Source: Pseudidiomarina homiensis
GTDB lineage: Bacteria > Pseudomonadota > Gammaproteobacteria > Enterobacterales > Alteromonadaceae
Assembly (NCBI RefSeq): GCF_003987225.1
Contig: NZ_PIPX01000001.1
Span: forward strand, 1,364,001-1,428,000
DNA length: 64,000 bases
Direction: 5' to 3'
Shown here: one piece after another, positions 47,395 to 57,476 of the stretch
Layout: every line of letters begins with the position of its first letter
How positions within the stretch are numbered: position 1 is the first letter of the stretch
Position numbers and translations under genes: made by a program
The notes under the pieces: model-generated
Told to the model about the DNA's origin: nothing
The model's input: the letters and a program-made list of their open reading frames with translations, nothing else
Database searches by the model: none

Positions 47395-48265
47395 CGTTCA
47401 CCTCGTCGACTTCCACAGCGTCTTCATAGATGGGTTGTTCTTGGGCATCCGCCGGCCACAACAGCAATAGCGTGCGCACCCGGTCAAGCTGGGCAAACGG
47501 TGTGACGAATACTTGTGCGTACTGCAGACGTTCATCCCTATTAATCACACTGATTTCTGCGACTGGGTAACCTTCGGGGAAAACGCCACCGAGTCCCGAT
47601 GACACTAGCACATCACCTTCTTTCAGCTCGGTACTATGCGGAATAAAGCTCAGCTCAAGCTGGGTCAACGAGCCCGTACCTTGCGCAATCACACGAATAT
47701 CATTGCGCTCAGCGCGCAGCGAAATCGCATGGCTCTGATCGGCAATCAGCAGGACCCGAGCAGTACTGCGCGCGACGCTAATGACCTGGCCAACGATACC
47801 GCGATTATCGAGTACCGGCTGACCTTCGTAAACGCCACTTTGATAACCTTTATTAATCACCACTTGATGCGAAAACGGATCCGTAGCGACCGAAACTACC
47901 TCAGCAGCCATGCGGCGGCTGGCCGCCCGTACCTCGGAGCCCAGCAGTTGTCGCAATCGCGCATTTTCATTTTCGAGAAAGTTGAGGCGCTGTACCGCCA
48001 TTTGCAAGCCAAGTAACTCATCGCGCAGGCGTTGGTTATCTTCGCGCAGTGCCGACCGTGTGGTGGCTAAATACACCAAGCGGTCCATCATTTCTTCGGG
48101 TAAAACGGCGAGGTATTGCACGGGAGCAGTGGCGGTGCTTAAAAACGAACGCACCGGCTGCATCGTTTGCAGCCGGTGGTCGAGGAACATCAGCGTACCA
48201 GCTACAATCAGCGCTAGTAGTAGCCGTGTACTTAATGAAGGGCCGTGTTCAAACAGCGACTTCAT
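47384..48265 (-). CDS. mreC: Rod shape-determining protein MreC
   Basis: MreC is a bitopic protein that organises the lateral-wall synthases (PBP2/RodA) in the periplasm. The 293-residue product has one membrane helix (~13-31), a coiled coil with heptad leucines (~65-105, LREDNQRLRDELLGLQ), and the beta-domain with VATDPFSHQVVINKG and VLDNRGIVGQVISV. The C-terminus is acidic. It follows mreB by 6 nt. Confidence 0.98.
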   Translation of the reverse strand: MKSLFEHGPSLSTRLLLALIVAGTLMFLDHRLQTMQPVRSFLSTATAPVQYLAVLPEEMMDRLVYLATTRSALREDNQRLRDELLGLQMAVQRLNFLENENARLRQLLGSEVRAASRRMAAEVVSVATDPFSHQVVINKGYQSGVYEGQPVLDNRGIVGQVISVARSTARVLLIADQSHAISLRAERNDIRVIAQGTGSLTQLELSFIPHSTELKEGDVLVSSGLGGVFPEGYPVAEISVINRDERLQYAQVFVTPFAQLDRVRTLLLLWPADAQEQPIYEDAVEVDEVNDVG

Positions 48266-48271
48266 GGCGTG

Positions 48272-49345
<1,074 letters not shown>

Positions 49346-49372
49346 CTATCGGGTTGGTGGGAAAACGCACTC

Positions 49373-49401
49373 ACTTTAGCAATAGCTGATTTGTCGAGCA
49401 A
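49373..49401 (-). promoter_or_regulatory. Candidate sigma-70 promoter of mreB
   Basis: On the minus strand TTGCTC (49396-49401) and TAAAGT (49373-49378) are separated by exactly 17 nt; each matches 4 of 6 consensus bases. The predicted leader to mreB is about 50 nt. It lies in the 158-nt gap downstream of mshC. Confidence 0.45.
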
Positions 49402-49473
49402 GCGCACTCCGCATAGCTTGTGCGTATTATTGCATATTTTTTGCATGCTTTGACACTGCTAATAACGTCGGAT

Positions 49474-49980
49474 TTATGTACTACAGGCGCCACTGCGGAT
49501 ATACCCATGACTTTGCACACAAACATAACGCGTTGTCGCACCGCTAATCGTAAATTCGACGCTGCTTTGACCGCATGGTTCCGCCACGCTACTGTGATTT
49601 TCTGACACTGGGCAACCCCAACTGTTAAAAAGCCAACGAGCTTGCGCATTTGCTAGCGAAGCCGTTACGGTGACTGTCACCTCAGCTGCAAGTGGAATTT
49701 TTTCCGCATTCGCAATGGTTTCACCACAAGTGTAGGGCTGCAACTCAGCAGCACTGATCGTCATGCCATAGCACCGTTGCTTAACATCCTGCATGGCACG
49801 CTCTTGACTCAGCCGCAATAAGCTTAATAACTCGGTCTGCACACGTTGCTCAGCAATGCCGTCACGACTCATAAATGCAGGGCCCGCAGTGACCGCAATA
49901 ATGCCCAACAGGATGATAACGACGATCAGCTCGATGACCGAGAAGCCTTGCACGTTTTTTACACTCATGTTTGCTGTCAT
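49474..49980 (-). CDS. mshC: MSHA minor pilin MshC
   Basis: A minor pilin of the mannose-sensitive haemagglutinin type IV pilus. From the ATG at 49980 (GGAA upstream) the 168-residue product has a type III prepilin leader ending VQG, then FSVIELIVVIILLG, with phenylalanine at +1 and glutamate at +5, followed by a GspH-like globular domain with several cysteines (YTCGE, SWGCPV, EPCGQ, RYVCV, SGACS). Another ATG lies at 49968. MshC rather than another minor pilin is inferred from its place next to mreB and its GspH-like pattern. It diverges from mshD, which is unusual. Confidence 0.8.
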   Translation of the reverse strand: MTANMSVKNVQGFSVIELIVVIILLGIIAVTAGPAFMSRDGIAEQRVQTELLSLLRLSQERAMQDVKQRCYGMTISAAELQPYTCGETIANAEKIPLAAEVTVTVTASLANAQARWLFNSWGCPVSENHSSVAEPCGQSSVEFTISGATTRYVCVQSHGYIRSGACST

Positions 49981-50098
49981 GCCCAATTCCGAGGTCGCAG
50001 TGCGAAAATATGTAAAAAGAGTATAGTATTGACTTAACAAGTTAAAGATTGTTGATAAACTGACCATAAATTAAGCAACTGCGAACAACAACTAAAAT
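49981..50098. other. AT-rich divergent region between mshC and mshD
   Basis: About 118 nt, clearly richer in A and T than the surrounding genes, and the only space for start signals of both mshC (minus) and mshDOPQ (plus). On the plus strand TTGACT (50029-50034) could be a -35; on the minus strand TATACT near 50023 could be a -10. Neither has a partner hexamer in good register, so I list the region without a firm promoter call. Confidence 0.4.
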
Positions 50099-50665
50099 AT
50101 GAAGCAACGCTCTCCACTCACTTGGCCTTCGGTCACCGCAGCAACGTCCATGCGCGGCTTTACTTTGATCGAACTGATCATCGGTGTAGTGGTTCTCGCC
50201 TTTGCCTTATCGCTCGTAGCCACACTCATTTTTCCGCAAGCGCTGCGCAGCGCGGAACCCGTATTACAAGTACGCGCGGCGAACTTAGCCCAAGCTTTCA
50301 TTGAAGAAATTCAAGGCAAGTCCTTTGATGAAAACAGTGACCGCAGTGGCGGCTCGTTGCGCTGTGGCGAAACTGGCGCTCCCGCCTGTAGTGCTACATT
50401 AGGCCCCGACAGTGAAACTCGTGAGCGCTTCGACGATATCGATGATTACCACCTGCTGCATGTCGCTCAACCTAATCTCCAAGACGCATTAGGCAACGAT
50501 ATCAGCGACGATTACCGTGGTTTTAGCTACGCCATTGAGGTGTGTTACAGCGACCCACAGGGGGTCTGCAGTAGCGCTGTTACTCGCTTCAAGCGCGTGC
50601 AAGTGACGTTCACAACTGCGCAATCACAAGATTTCACGTTCGCCTTCATTAAGGGGAATTATTAA
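50099..50665 (+). CDS. mshD: MSHA minor pilin MshD
   Basis: A type IV minor pilin. The 188-residue product has a 20-residue leader ending SMRG, then [18 protein letters not shown] (cleavage after the glycine, glutamate at +5), and a globular domain with the cysteine-bearing segments LRCGETGAPACS and VCYSDPQGVCSS, which fits MshD. An internal ATG at 50150 would give a minimal leader of two residues, so the upstream ATG is preferred. Its stop overlaps mshO by one base. It is on the opposite strand from mshA and mshC. Confidence 0.85.
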   Translation: MKQRSPLTWPSVTAATSMRGFTLIELIIGVVVLAFALSLVATLIFPQALRSAEPVLQVRAANLAQAFIEEIQGKSFDENSDRSGGSLRCGETGAPACSATLGPDSETRERFDDIDDYHLLHVAQPNLQDALGNDISDDYRGFSYAIEVCYSDPQGVCSSAVTRFKRVQVTFTTAQSQDFTFAFIKGNY

Positions 50666-51507
50666 TGCGGGCCCACAAAAGCATTCAGCGCGGCTTCACC
50701 CTGGTCGAAATTATTATCGTCGTCGTGCTACTCGCCGTTTTGGCGATTTATTCCTTTAGTTTCTTGGGCATTGGCAGCGAGATCGTTGCCCAAGTTGGGT
50801 CACGTACACAATTGGTTGCGGAACAACGCTTCGCTGTTGAGCGTCTCAATCGCGAAATCCGTTCTGCGGTGCCGCGCAGTGCGCGCAGCAATGGTGCCTG
50901 TCTTGAGTTTATGCCGATGCTCGGCAGTAATGTTTATTTATCATTGCCACGTCCGGGCCCGGGCGGCACCAACCCGATGGTGGTGGTGACCCCTTATTTA
51001 AGTTTAAACACCGCCAATCTGGTGGGGAGTTATGTTCTGGTCTATGCGACGGAGCCGAGTTATATCTATAGTACTGACCAAACGCGACGCAAAACCATCG
51101 CTGCCATAGCTTCCGATCCCCCGCAAAACGGCCTATCCTCGCTTACGTTGGCGGGTTCGCCAAGTGAGTTCTTTACTGATAGCCCGTCACGTACTTTTTA
51201 TTTCGGTGCGCCTCCGGTGAGTTGGTGCGTGGATGAAGCACGTAATGAACTCATTCGCTATTCTAATTACGCTCTGAGCGGCACGCAGCCAGGCTTAACC
51301 ACGTTGCAAAGTAGCGCTGGCAGCCAGCAGGTCATGGCAGTCGATGTTGCCAACAACCTCAGTGCCGGACAGGCGCCCTTTGTGGTGCTTGAACCTACGC
51401 TACAACGCAGCAACTTAGTGCGACTGTTTTTTGCTTTTGTTTCGAGCGAGGATCAGAGCGCAACCATCGACATCACGCATGAGGTTTATATTCCCAATGT
51501 ACCTTAA
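50665..51507 (+). CDS. mshO: MSHA minor pilin MshO
   Basis: A type IV minor pilin resembling PilW/GspJ-type proteins. The 280-residue product has a short basic leader MRAHKSIQRG followed by FTLVEIIIVVVLLAVLAIYS (glutamate at +5) and a large globular domain beginning RFAVERLNREIRSAVPRSAR, a segment conserved in MshO. TAATG couples it to mshD; it overlaps mshP by 11 nt. Expected to join MshC, MshD and MshP in priming the pilus tip. Confidence 0.88.
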   Translation: MRAHKSIQRGFTLVEIIIVVVLLAVLAIYSFSFLGIGSEIVAQVGSRTQLVAEQRFAVERLNREIRSAVPRSARSNGACLEFMPMLGSNVYLSLPRPGPGGTNPMVVVTPYLSLNTANLVGSYVLVYATEPSYIYSTDQTRRKTIAAIASDPPQNGLSSLTLAGSPSEFFTDSPSRTFYFGAPPVSWCVDEARNELIRYSNYALSGTQPGLTTLQSSAGSQQVMAVDVANNLSAGQAPFVVLEPTLQRSNLVRLFFAFVSSEDQSATIDITHEVYIPNVP

Positions 51508-51949
51508 CGCGCACCCTTTACAGCGCGGCGCTGCACTTGCAGTCGCCCTCTTCGTGTTGCTGATTGTTGCTTTGCTCGGCCTCACTTTAGTTCGCGCGCT
51601 CAACGATAGCGCCAATGCGGTCGCAAGTGATGTGTTAGGCACGCGCGCGCAACTTGCCGCACAAAGTGGCGTGCAACTACTCATGACCGAGCTGTATCCA
51701 TTAGATGCGGAGCTAAACACCACGATCTGTCCGGCACGGAGTGGTAACGAACCGCCGGTTGTGCGCAATTACAGCTTTGCAACTCAGGGGTTAACGCAGT
51801 GTGAGACTGCGGTTCGCTGTAATCAGCTACAATTAAGTCATCCTTACAGTGGCACCCATGTGCGCATTATTGCCGAAGGAAGCTGCGCGGGTGGCGACTT
51901 TAATTTTTCAAAACGCATTTTGGTGGAGATTGGTGATGGGGTTCAATAA
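51497..51949 (+). CDS. mshP: MSHA biogenesis protein MshP
   Basis: MshP is a PilX-like minor pilin without the usual glutamate at +5. The ATG at 51497 gives 150 residues: MYLNAHPLQRG, then a hydrophobic helix AALAVALFVLLIVALLGLTL, then AQLAAQSGVQLLMTELYPLD, which is characteristic of PilX/MshP. Three further cysteines lie in the C-terminal half. A frame opening at 51431 would lie mostly within mshO and is rejected. It overlaps mshO by 11 nt and mshQ by 14 nt. Confidence 0.87.
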   Translation: MYLNAHPLQRGAALAVALFVLLIVALLGLTLVRALNDSANAVASDVLGTRAQLAAQSGVQLLMTELYPLDAELNTTICPARSGNEPPVVRNYSFATQGLTQCETAVRCNQLQLSHPYSGTHVRIIAEGSCAGGDFNFSKRILVEIGDGVQ

Positions 51950-54911
51950 CCGTTTCTGGCTACCGTTAAGCATAAGTGCCTTGATCGTTGCGACTGGGGT
52001 GCTCACCAACGGTATTGCCCACGCACAAACAACACCTAGCGCTGCGCAATGTGAGCAATACAGCGATCTTTTCGATTACGGCATCATCGGTGAAAGCGGT
52101 TTTGAGTACGGCAATAACTCAGAAATCAACGATAATGTCATCGATGGCACGGGGAATACACCAACGCCCATTGGCCAAGTCGAAACCGTTGACTTGCAAT
52201 TCCCCCCACTTTCGCCCAGCACGTTTCCCAGTTCGCAAACCGGCGGCGCCGATTTAGTCAATGCGACCAACATCGCGCCGGGTAGCTACGGTACTATTTC
52301 CACCGACAAAAGAGGTAATGCAACACCTTTGGTCACCTTCAGCGGCGGCGGTACCTATTACATTGAAGAACTTACGTTTGATGGCCGCGACTCCGAGGCG
52401 CAACTTGGCCCGGGCGATTACTTTATCGAGCGCCTCGACCTCGACAATAACTCCTACATTAATATTGTTCCGCAGGGACAAGTACGGCTGTTCGTACGGG
52501 ATTACATTATTGGTGACAATAATATTTTCGTGAATAGCTCGGGTCCTGTCGGCGACATGTTGGTGTTCTTGTACGACGGTGCCTACGTCAATCTTGGCAA
52601 CTACAATGAAGGTGGCGCGAGTAACACCGTCATTAACTTCAACGGCCTAATCTACAGTCCTTTCGCGTCGACCTCCGTTACCCTTGGCAACAACAATAAT
52701 TACCAAGGCGCCATTCTTACCCCCGGCACCATCACGGTAGGCAACAATACCAACTTCGATTACAGTCCTGAGGTTCAAGAAGATTTACTCGACGCCATTG
52801 GCTGTGGTCCACAACCCAGTATTCATCACTTGCGCATCCGCCACCCGCAGTCGGTGGTCAGTTGCTACAGCGTGGTGGTTGAAGTTTTAGCCTGTGCCGA
52901 TGCCAGTTGTTCACAGCTCTATAACGGTAATGTCGCAGTCGACCTTAACGCTGGTGCGAATGGCCCAGTGTGGCAAGGGGGTGATGTTGTCAGTAGCAAT
53001 GGTGCTTCAGCAACCCTTAACTTCACCAATGGCAGTGGTGTCGCTGGCTTGCAGTGGCCCGCTGGCGGTACTGCTACGCTTGCCGCAACGGGCAGTTCAC
53101 CTGCACCTGTTGCAGCGAGTCAATGTGTTGATAGCAGCGGTACCGTGGCAACCGATTGTACGGTCGACTTTAACACCGCCGGTTTAATTGTCGCTGCCGC
53201 CGACGGCCAAAGCACCATTCCAAGTAGCTTTGCTGGTGTCGACTTCACGACCACCTTGCGCGCGGTGCAAACCAATACCACTACTGGTGCCTGCGAGGCG
53301 CGTCTTTCAGGCCCACAGGCGGTCGAGCTAGCAGTCCAGTGTAGCAATCCAACACAGTGCCAAGCTGGGCAAGAGTATCGGGTAAACGGCGACACTGTAG
53401 CGCTCAACAACGCTGGTTCGGCGCTCAATTACAGCGTGTTCAATCTCACTTTCGATAGTACCGGCTCAGCGACGCTCACCAACAACTACACTGATGTCGG
53501 GTTATTGCGCATGCACGCCCGCGTTGATCTCAGCGCTTCAGCCAACGGCAATCCGACGGTCAATGACCCCAACCTCGTACTCGTCGGGACCAGCCTTAAT
53601 GATTATGTGGTTAAACCCCATACACTCACCGTGCAAGCACTGGACAGTTCAGGTCAACCGGTCGCTGCAACGACGGATAGTGGCGCTGGTTATGCCGCCG
53701 CCGGTGAGACCTTTAGCGCCATTGTACGTAGCTTTAATGCGAACGGTCAGGTCACACCTAATTTCGGCAACGAAGTTACGCCACTCGCCATCTCTGCAAG
53801 TTTTGACTCCGTTGCTTACCCGTTGCCTTCGCATCCAAATGCGGATGCCAGTAAGTTGCAACTACCCAACCCGTTCACACCCAGTGGCACCTTAGCAGGC
53901 GCTTACGCATCGGACGCTGTGGTTTGGAACGAGGCTGGGACCGTCAACCTTAGGGCAGTCCTGCCGAATAATAGTTACTTGGGCGGTGGCGATGCCTTTA
54001 GCCGGCCGCCAAGTCCGATTGGCCGCTTTTACCCAGCCCATTTCACCCTGCTTACTGGGAGTGTTACCGATAGCTGTAGCGCTGGCGACTTTTCCTACAT
54101 GGGCGATGCCGCAGCCTTACTTGACGCAACACTTGAGGCCCGTAGTGTCGACGACTTGCGTCTCTACAATTACGGCGAGTATTACGTTGGCACCGCAGTG
54201 CTGAAGTCTGTGGTGCGCAACACCCCTACTGACACCAGCACCGACGACTTCGCCTCGCGTTGGCAGGCAACCTTGCCTACCACATGGATTGACGGCCAAC
54301 TGCTGCTAGCAGTCAACGATGCAACCTTGCAAAAACGCGCAGATTTAACCCCTGACGGCCCATTTACGACAATCGAAGTCGGTTTACAGGTAGCCAGCGA
54401 GATCGATAACCGCGATTTTCTGCCAGCGCAAGTGACCTTAACCACACTTAGCGGCGATGCGGTTCCATTGAGCGGTGAACTGAACCTGGTCTATGGCCGC
54501 CTCGCTTTGGACAATAGTTATGGTCCGGAAAGTTCGAATTTACCGGTAGCGTTGCGAGCGGAGTATTGGAATGGTGAGCTCTTTACCACCCATCCGGCCG
54601 ACCAGTGCAGCGGTTATGACCCCGCAAACTTGGCGGTGGTGGATTACATCGACCCGATCACCACGACCCCTGGTGGTGCGCCCGGCACTCTTATCGATGG
54701 TACGGTTGGCACAGCGCCACTGTTTTGGACGGCACCAACCGGTACACCAGCACAAGGCGAATTCCGTTTCGAGCTCGACGTTCCTAGCTTCCTCGAGTAC
54801 CCATGGCAAGATCCCGATGGCACAACCTATAACGACCCACGCGCCTTTGGTGGCTTTGGCGAGTATCGTGGTAATGTGCGCAAGTTAAGTGAACAGGATT
54901 TGACGCAGTAG
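51936..54911 (+). CDS. mshQ: MSHA biogenesis protein MshQ, large surface protein with DUF6701 region
   Basis: A large exported protein of the MSHA locus whose function is not established. From the ATG at 51936 (GGAG upstream) it has 991 residues: signal peptide to AHA (residue 30), an N-terminal beta-rich region (~31-290) rich in Asn, Gly and Tyr, with short NN-containing repeats (LGNYNEG, LGNNNNYQG, VGNNTNFDY), then a long region from ~297 (HHLRIRHPQSVVSC, ACADASCSQLYNG) matching the DUF6701 part of MshQ. Several paired cysteines suggest disulfides. A pilus-associated or tip adhesin is a plausible inference. Last gene of mshDOPQ; ends at a bidirectional terminator. Confidence 0.85.
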   Translation: MGFNNRFWLPLSISALIVATGVLTNGIAHAQTTPSAAQCEQYSDLFDYGIIGESGFEYGNNSEINDNVIDGTGNTPTPIGQVETVDLQFPPLSPSTFPSSQTGGADLVNATNIAPGSYGTISTDKRGNATPLVTFSGGGTYYIEELTFDGRDSEAQLGPGDYFIERLDLDNNSYINIVPQGQVRLFVRDYIIGDNNIFVNSSGPVGDMLVFLYDGAYVNLGNYNEGGASNTVINFNGLIYSPFASTSVTLGNNNNYQGAILTPGTITVGNNTNFDYSPEVQEDLLDAIGCGPQPSIHHLRIRHPQSVVSCYSVVVEVLACADASCSQLYNGNVAVDLNAGANGPVWQGGDVVSSNGASATLNFTNGSGVAGLQWPAGGTATLAATGSSPAPVAASQCVDSSGTVATDCTVDFNTAGLIVAAADGQSTIPSSFAGVDFTTTLRAVQTNTTTGACEARLSGPQAVELAVQCSNPTQCQAGQEYRVNGDTVALNNAGSALNYSVFNLTFDSTGSATLTNNYTDVGLLRMHARVDLSASANGNPTVNDPNLVLVGTSLNDYVVKPHTLTVQALDSSGQPVAATTDSGAGYAAAGETFSAIVRSFNANGQVTPNFGNEVTPLAISASFDSVAYPLPSHPNADASKLQLPNPFTPSGTLAGAYASDAVVWNEAGTVNLRAVLPNNSYLGGGDAFSRPPSPIGRFYPAHFTLLTGSVTDSCSAGDFSYMGDAAALLDATLEARSVDDLRLYNYGEYYVGTAVLKSVVRNTPTDTSTDDFASRWQATLPTTWIDGQLLLAVNDATLQKRADLTPDGPFTTIEVGLQVASEIDNRDFLPAQVTLTTLSGDAVPLSGELNLVYGRLALDNSYGPESSNLPVALRAEYWNGELFTTHPADQCSGYDPANLAVVDYIDPITTTPGGAPGTLIDGTVGTAPLFWTAPTGTPAQGEFRFELDVPSFLEYPWQDPDGTTYNDPRAFGGFGEYRGNVRKLSEQDLTQ

Positions 54912-54915
54912 ATAC

Positions 54916-54945
54916 AAAAAAGGCGCTCCGAAGAGCGCCTTTTTT
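54916..54945. terminator. Bidirectional terminator between mshQ and mshA
   Basis: A perfect 13-bp stem, AAAAAAGGCGCTC with GAGCGCCTTTTTT, around the loop CGAA. The A-run and T-run make it work on both strands: for mshQ from the left and mshA from the right, whose stop is 14 nt away. Confidence 0.95.
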
Positions 54946-54959
54946 CAATCATGAATTCT

Positions 54960-55448
54960 TTAACAACCAGCAGTATCAACCGAAACTGTTGCTGCAGTGT
55001 CTGCATCCGCCGCTTGGGTGTAAAGCACATGGCAGCTGTCCGTTGCACCAGAAAAATCTGGGTCTACACCAACAGGGTGGAAACCAATCGCGCCTACTGC
55101 CACGTCAGAGTCGTCAGTGTTCGTCACTTGTGTCCAATCGCTCGCATTAAGACCTGCTGCTACAGCAATGCCTGCCGCATCAGCTGTTGGATAGCCAAAT
55201 GCAGTCGTCACGTCACCACCTTCCGTGGTTACTGAGCTAGGATTAGTATCTTCTGTACCATTCACCAAGCTACGCGCGTAAACCAGCTGCATCGCACCTT
55301 GGATTGACGCTTGCGCGCCTTTCACCGTTGACTCGCGCGCATCAGACGAGAAATTAATGAATTGTGGCGCTGCAGTTACCGCAAGGATCCCCAGCACAAC
55401 AATCACGATAATCAATTCAATTAATGTAAAACCTTGTTGGCGTTTCAT
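54960..55448 (-). CDS. mshA: MSHA major pilin MshA
   Basis: The major structural pilin of the MSHA type IV pilus. GGGAG lies 8 nt before the ATG at 55448, giving 162 residues: leader MKRQQG, then [20 protein letters not shown] (glutamate at +5), then a GspG/MshA-type globular domain with [19 protein letters not shown] and a C-terminal disulfide pair formed by DSCHVL and the last residue TAGC. Upstream there are 157 nt with no clear promoter, and downstream is a strong terminator. Confidence 0.9.
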   Translation of the reverse strand: MKRQQGFTLIELIIVIVVLGILAVTAAPQFINFSSDARESTVKGAQASIQGAMQLVYARSLVNGTEDTNPSSVTTEGGDVTTAFGYPTADAAGIAVAAGLNASDWTQVTNTDDSDVAVGAIGFHPVGVDPDFSGATDSCHVLYTQAADADTAATVSVDTAGC

Positions 55449-55605
55449 TTGCACATCTCCCTAGTTAAAATAATATCACCTCGAAACCAAGCGCTTCAGG
55501 TGCAAGTTACCCGTGTCTCTGCGTTACCTCGTGACTAATATACCCGCTATTTATCACTCGGCGCTACCGCATAACGCGAGAAATTCACCAGCAACCCCTA
55601 AAAAA

Positions 55606-56202
55606 TTAGTTATTGCTAAAAATGCTTACCCCACCAGTACGTGGGTTGTAGACAAACACGTTCCCAACACTCAAGTAGTCGTTACCTGATGGCGCACTGG
55701 TAAGATTTTTGATGGTGTTTGCTAAAAAGTACACGCAAATGTCGTTGGTACCGTTATTCTCACGTGCCACATAATAGCGATTTTCGCCCAACAACGCATA
55801 ATTTGCTGTGGCCGTTGGTGCGCCTTGCAAAATCGCCTGCATCAATGTCCGGCAGTCTTCGCTAGTCATGCTTTGGTCGTGGGCTTCAGCGTTGCTATTA
55901 CCACTTACCGGATAACCTGTATTACCGTCGACATTTACGGGAACACCATCCATCACGATCACTGCGCCAGCTCCTTCGGCATTCCCTTTCGGTCGGCCAC
56001 GTAACTCCCATTCGGCGCGCACTAAGCTTACGGCACTGGCAAAACCACCCGCCACGCCTTCAAGCGCTGCATCTTCGGCATCAGCACTGACGCTCGTGAA
56101 GCGTGGCAGTGCCGAAGCTGCAAGGAGTCCCAAAATTACAATCACGATGATCAATTCAATCAACGTGAAGCCGCGTTGACGCGTTGCTTGCTCGGCGTTC
56201 AT
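55606..56202 (-). CDS. mshB: MSHA pilin-like protein MshB
   Basis: A second type IVa pilin-like protein next to mshA. From the ATG at 56202 (GAGG upstream) it has 198 residues: leader MNAEQATRQRG, then [20 protein letters not shown] (glutamate at +5), then a globular domain with a cysteine pair (EDCRTLM and DICVYF) bounding a loop. The position between mshG and mshA is that of mshB. The frame extends upstream to 56289 but overlaps mshG there. No mshF gene separates it from mshG, 53 nt upstream. Confidence 0.85.
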   Translation of the reverse strand: MNAEQATRQRGFTLIELIIVIVILGLLAASALPRFTSVSADAEDAALEGVAGGFASAVSLVRAEWELRGRPKGNAEGAGAVIVMDGVPVNVDGNTGYPVSGNSNAEAHDQSMTSEDCRTLMQAILQGAPTATANYALLGENRYYVARENNGTNDICVYFLANTIKNLTSAPSGNDYLSVGNVFVYNPRTGGVSIFSNN

Positions 56203-56255
56203 AGTTACGTCCTCTTCACAATATTCTGTCGTTGGTTGTTGCTTATAAAACATGG

Positions 56256-57476
56256 TTACCGCCCTTTGTACGCATCCATCATGTCCCACATCGGGGTAAA
56301 TATACCTAGCGCCATGATTGCCACCATAATTGCTACTAACACCAGCATGATGGGTTCAATACGTGCTGTTAAACTTTTCAAATCATAGTCGACTTCACGC
56401 TCATAGTAGTCGGCAACCTCATTTAGTAATTCGTCGACGCGGCCGGTTTCTTCGCCCACGCTAATCATTTGCATCACCAACGGTGTGAATAATTGCGTGC
56501 TCTGCGCTGCGCGCGTCAGGCCTTCACCTTTTTCAATGGTGCGGCGCATATCCTCAATGCGGTCATGCATCCAATAATTGTCCACTGCATCGGCCACTAA
56601 ATGCAATGATTGCGTCAAGGGTACACCCGCTCGAAGCATTACCGCAAAACTTCGAGAGAACCTTGATAACAGGCTGCGCAAGACAATGTCACCAAAAATC
56701 GGAATGCGGGTTTTCCAGCGATCCCAACGTAGCCTGCCGGTTTCACTTTCCTTGAACCGTTTAATCCCAAACAGTGCTGCAGCAATGGCGATTATCATTA
56801 ATGGCCACCAGGTCACGAAAAAGTCCGAAACACCGATTAAAATGCGCGTCGGTAGCGGCAGTTCCGCATTAAATTGCTCGAACATTCGTGCAAACGTCGG
56901 AATAACCCAAATGTTCAAAATAAACATTGCGATAACCAAGGCCGATACAATAAACATCGGGTAGCGCAATGCTGACTTCACCTGTTTGCGAGTATCCTGT
57001 TCCTTCGCCAAATAGGCCGAGAGCTGCTCAAACGCTTCTTCTAATTGTCCGGTGTTTTCACCTACGTGGACGACCGCTACAAGTAAACGTGGAAAAACAT
57101 GAGGATGCGCACTCAAAGCCACCGATAATTCACGGCCGCGTTCGAGTTGATCGACGACGTCAGCTAACACAGTACGCATGCGTCGTTTCGAGCTATTCTC
57201 GGCCAACCCCTCGATCGCACGAAGTAGCGGAATACCAGCTTTGGTCAACGAGTACATTTGGCGCGTAAAGACAATCAAGTCATCGAGCGTGATTTTTTCG
57301 TCAAATAGGCTCCAGCTCGTGCGTTCTTCTTGCTCTTCACTGCGTAACTGAATCGCCAAAGGTGTGACCCCACGACGAATCAGCGTATCCGCTGCGGCAC
57401 GCTCTGAAGTCGCTTCTAATGCGCCAGTTACGAGTTCGCCAGCAGCATCCCGCCCGCGATAGTCAAACTCAGCCAT
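56256..57476 (-). CDS. mshG: MSHA inner-membrane platform protein MshG (GspF/PilC family)
   Basis: MshG is the polytopic platform protein that couples the ATPase to pilin polymerisation. The ATG at 57476, with GGAG upstream, lies 8 nt inside the end of mshE; the product is 406 residues. It has two GspF domains: the first begins near IVFTRQMYSLTKAGIPLLRA, the second with FSRSFAVMLRAGVPLTQSLH, with membrane helices at ~160-180, ~215-235 and ~370-395. GEETGRVDELLNEVADYYE is the usual late motif. Confidence 0.96.
   Translation of the reverse strand: MAEFDYRGRDAAGELVTGALEATSERAAADTLIRRGVTPLAIQLRSEEQEERTSWSLFDEKITLDDLIVFTRQMYSLTKAGIPLLRAIEGLAENSSKRRMRTVLADVVDQLERGRELSVALSAHPHVFPRLLVAVVHVGENTGQLEEAFEQLSAYLAKEQDTRKQVKSALRYPMFIVSALVIAMFILNIWVIPTFARMFEQFNAELPLPTRILIGVSDFFVTWWPLMIIAIAAALFGIKRFKESETGRLRWDRWKTRIPIFGDIVLRSLLSRFSRSFAVMLRAGVPLTQSLHLVADAVDNYWMHDRIEDMRRTIEKGEGLTRAAQSTQLFTPLVMQMISVGEETGRVDELLNEVADYYEREVDYDLKSLTARIEPIMLVLVAIMVAIMALGIFTPMWDMMDAYKGR

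Noticed and set aside
51849-51935. Upstream extension of mshQ
   Set aside because: It lies inside mshP and would place 29 residues before a clear signal peptide; the ATG at 51936 has the ribosome site.
55449-55605. Sigma-54 promoter for mshA
   Set aside because: Type IV pilins are sometimes RpoN-dependent and rpoN is in this window, but no TGGCAC-N5-TTGC element is visible in the gap.
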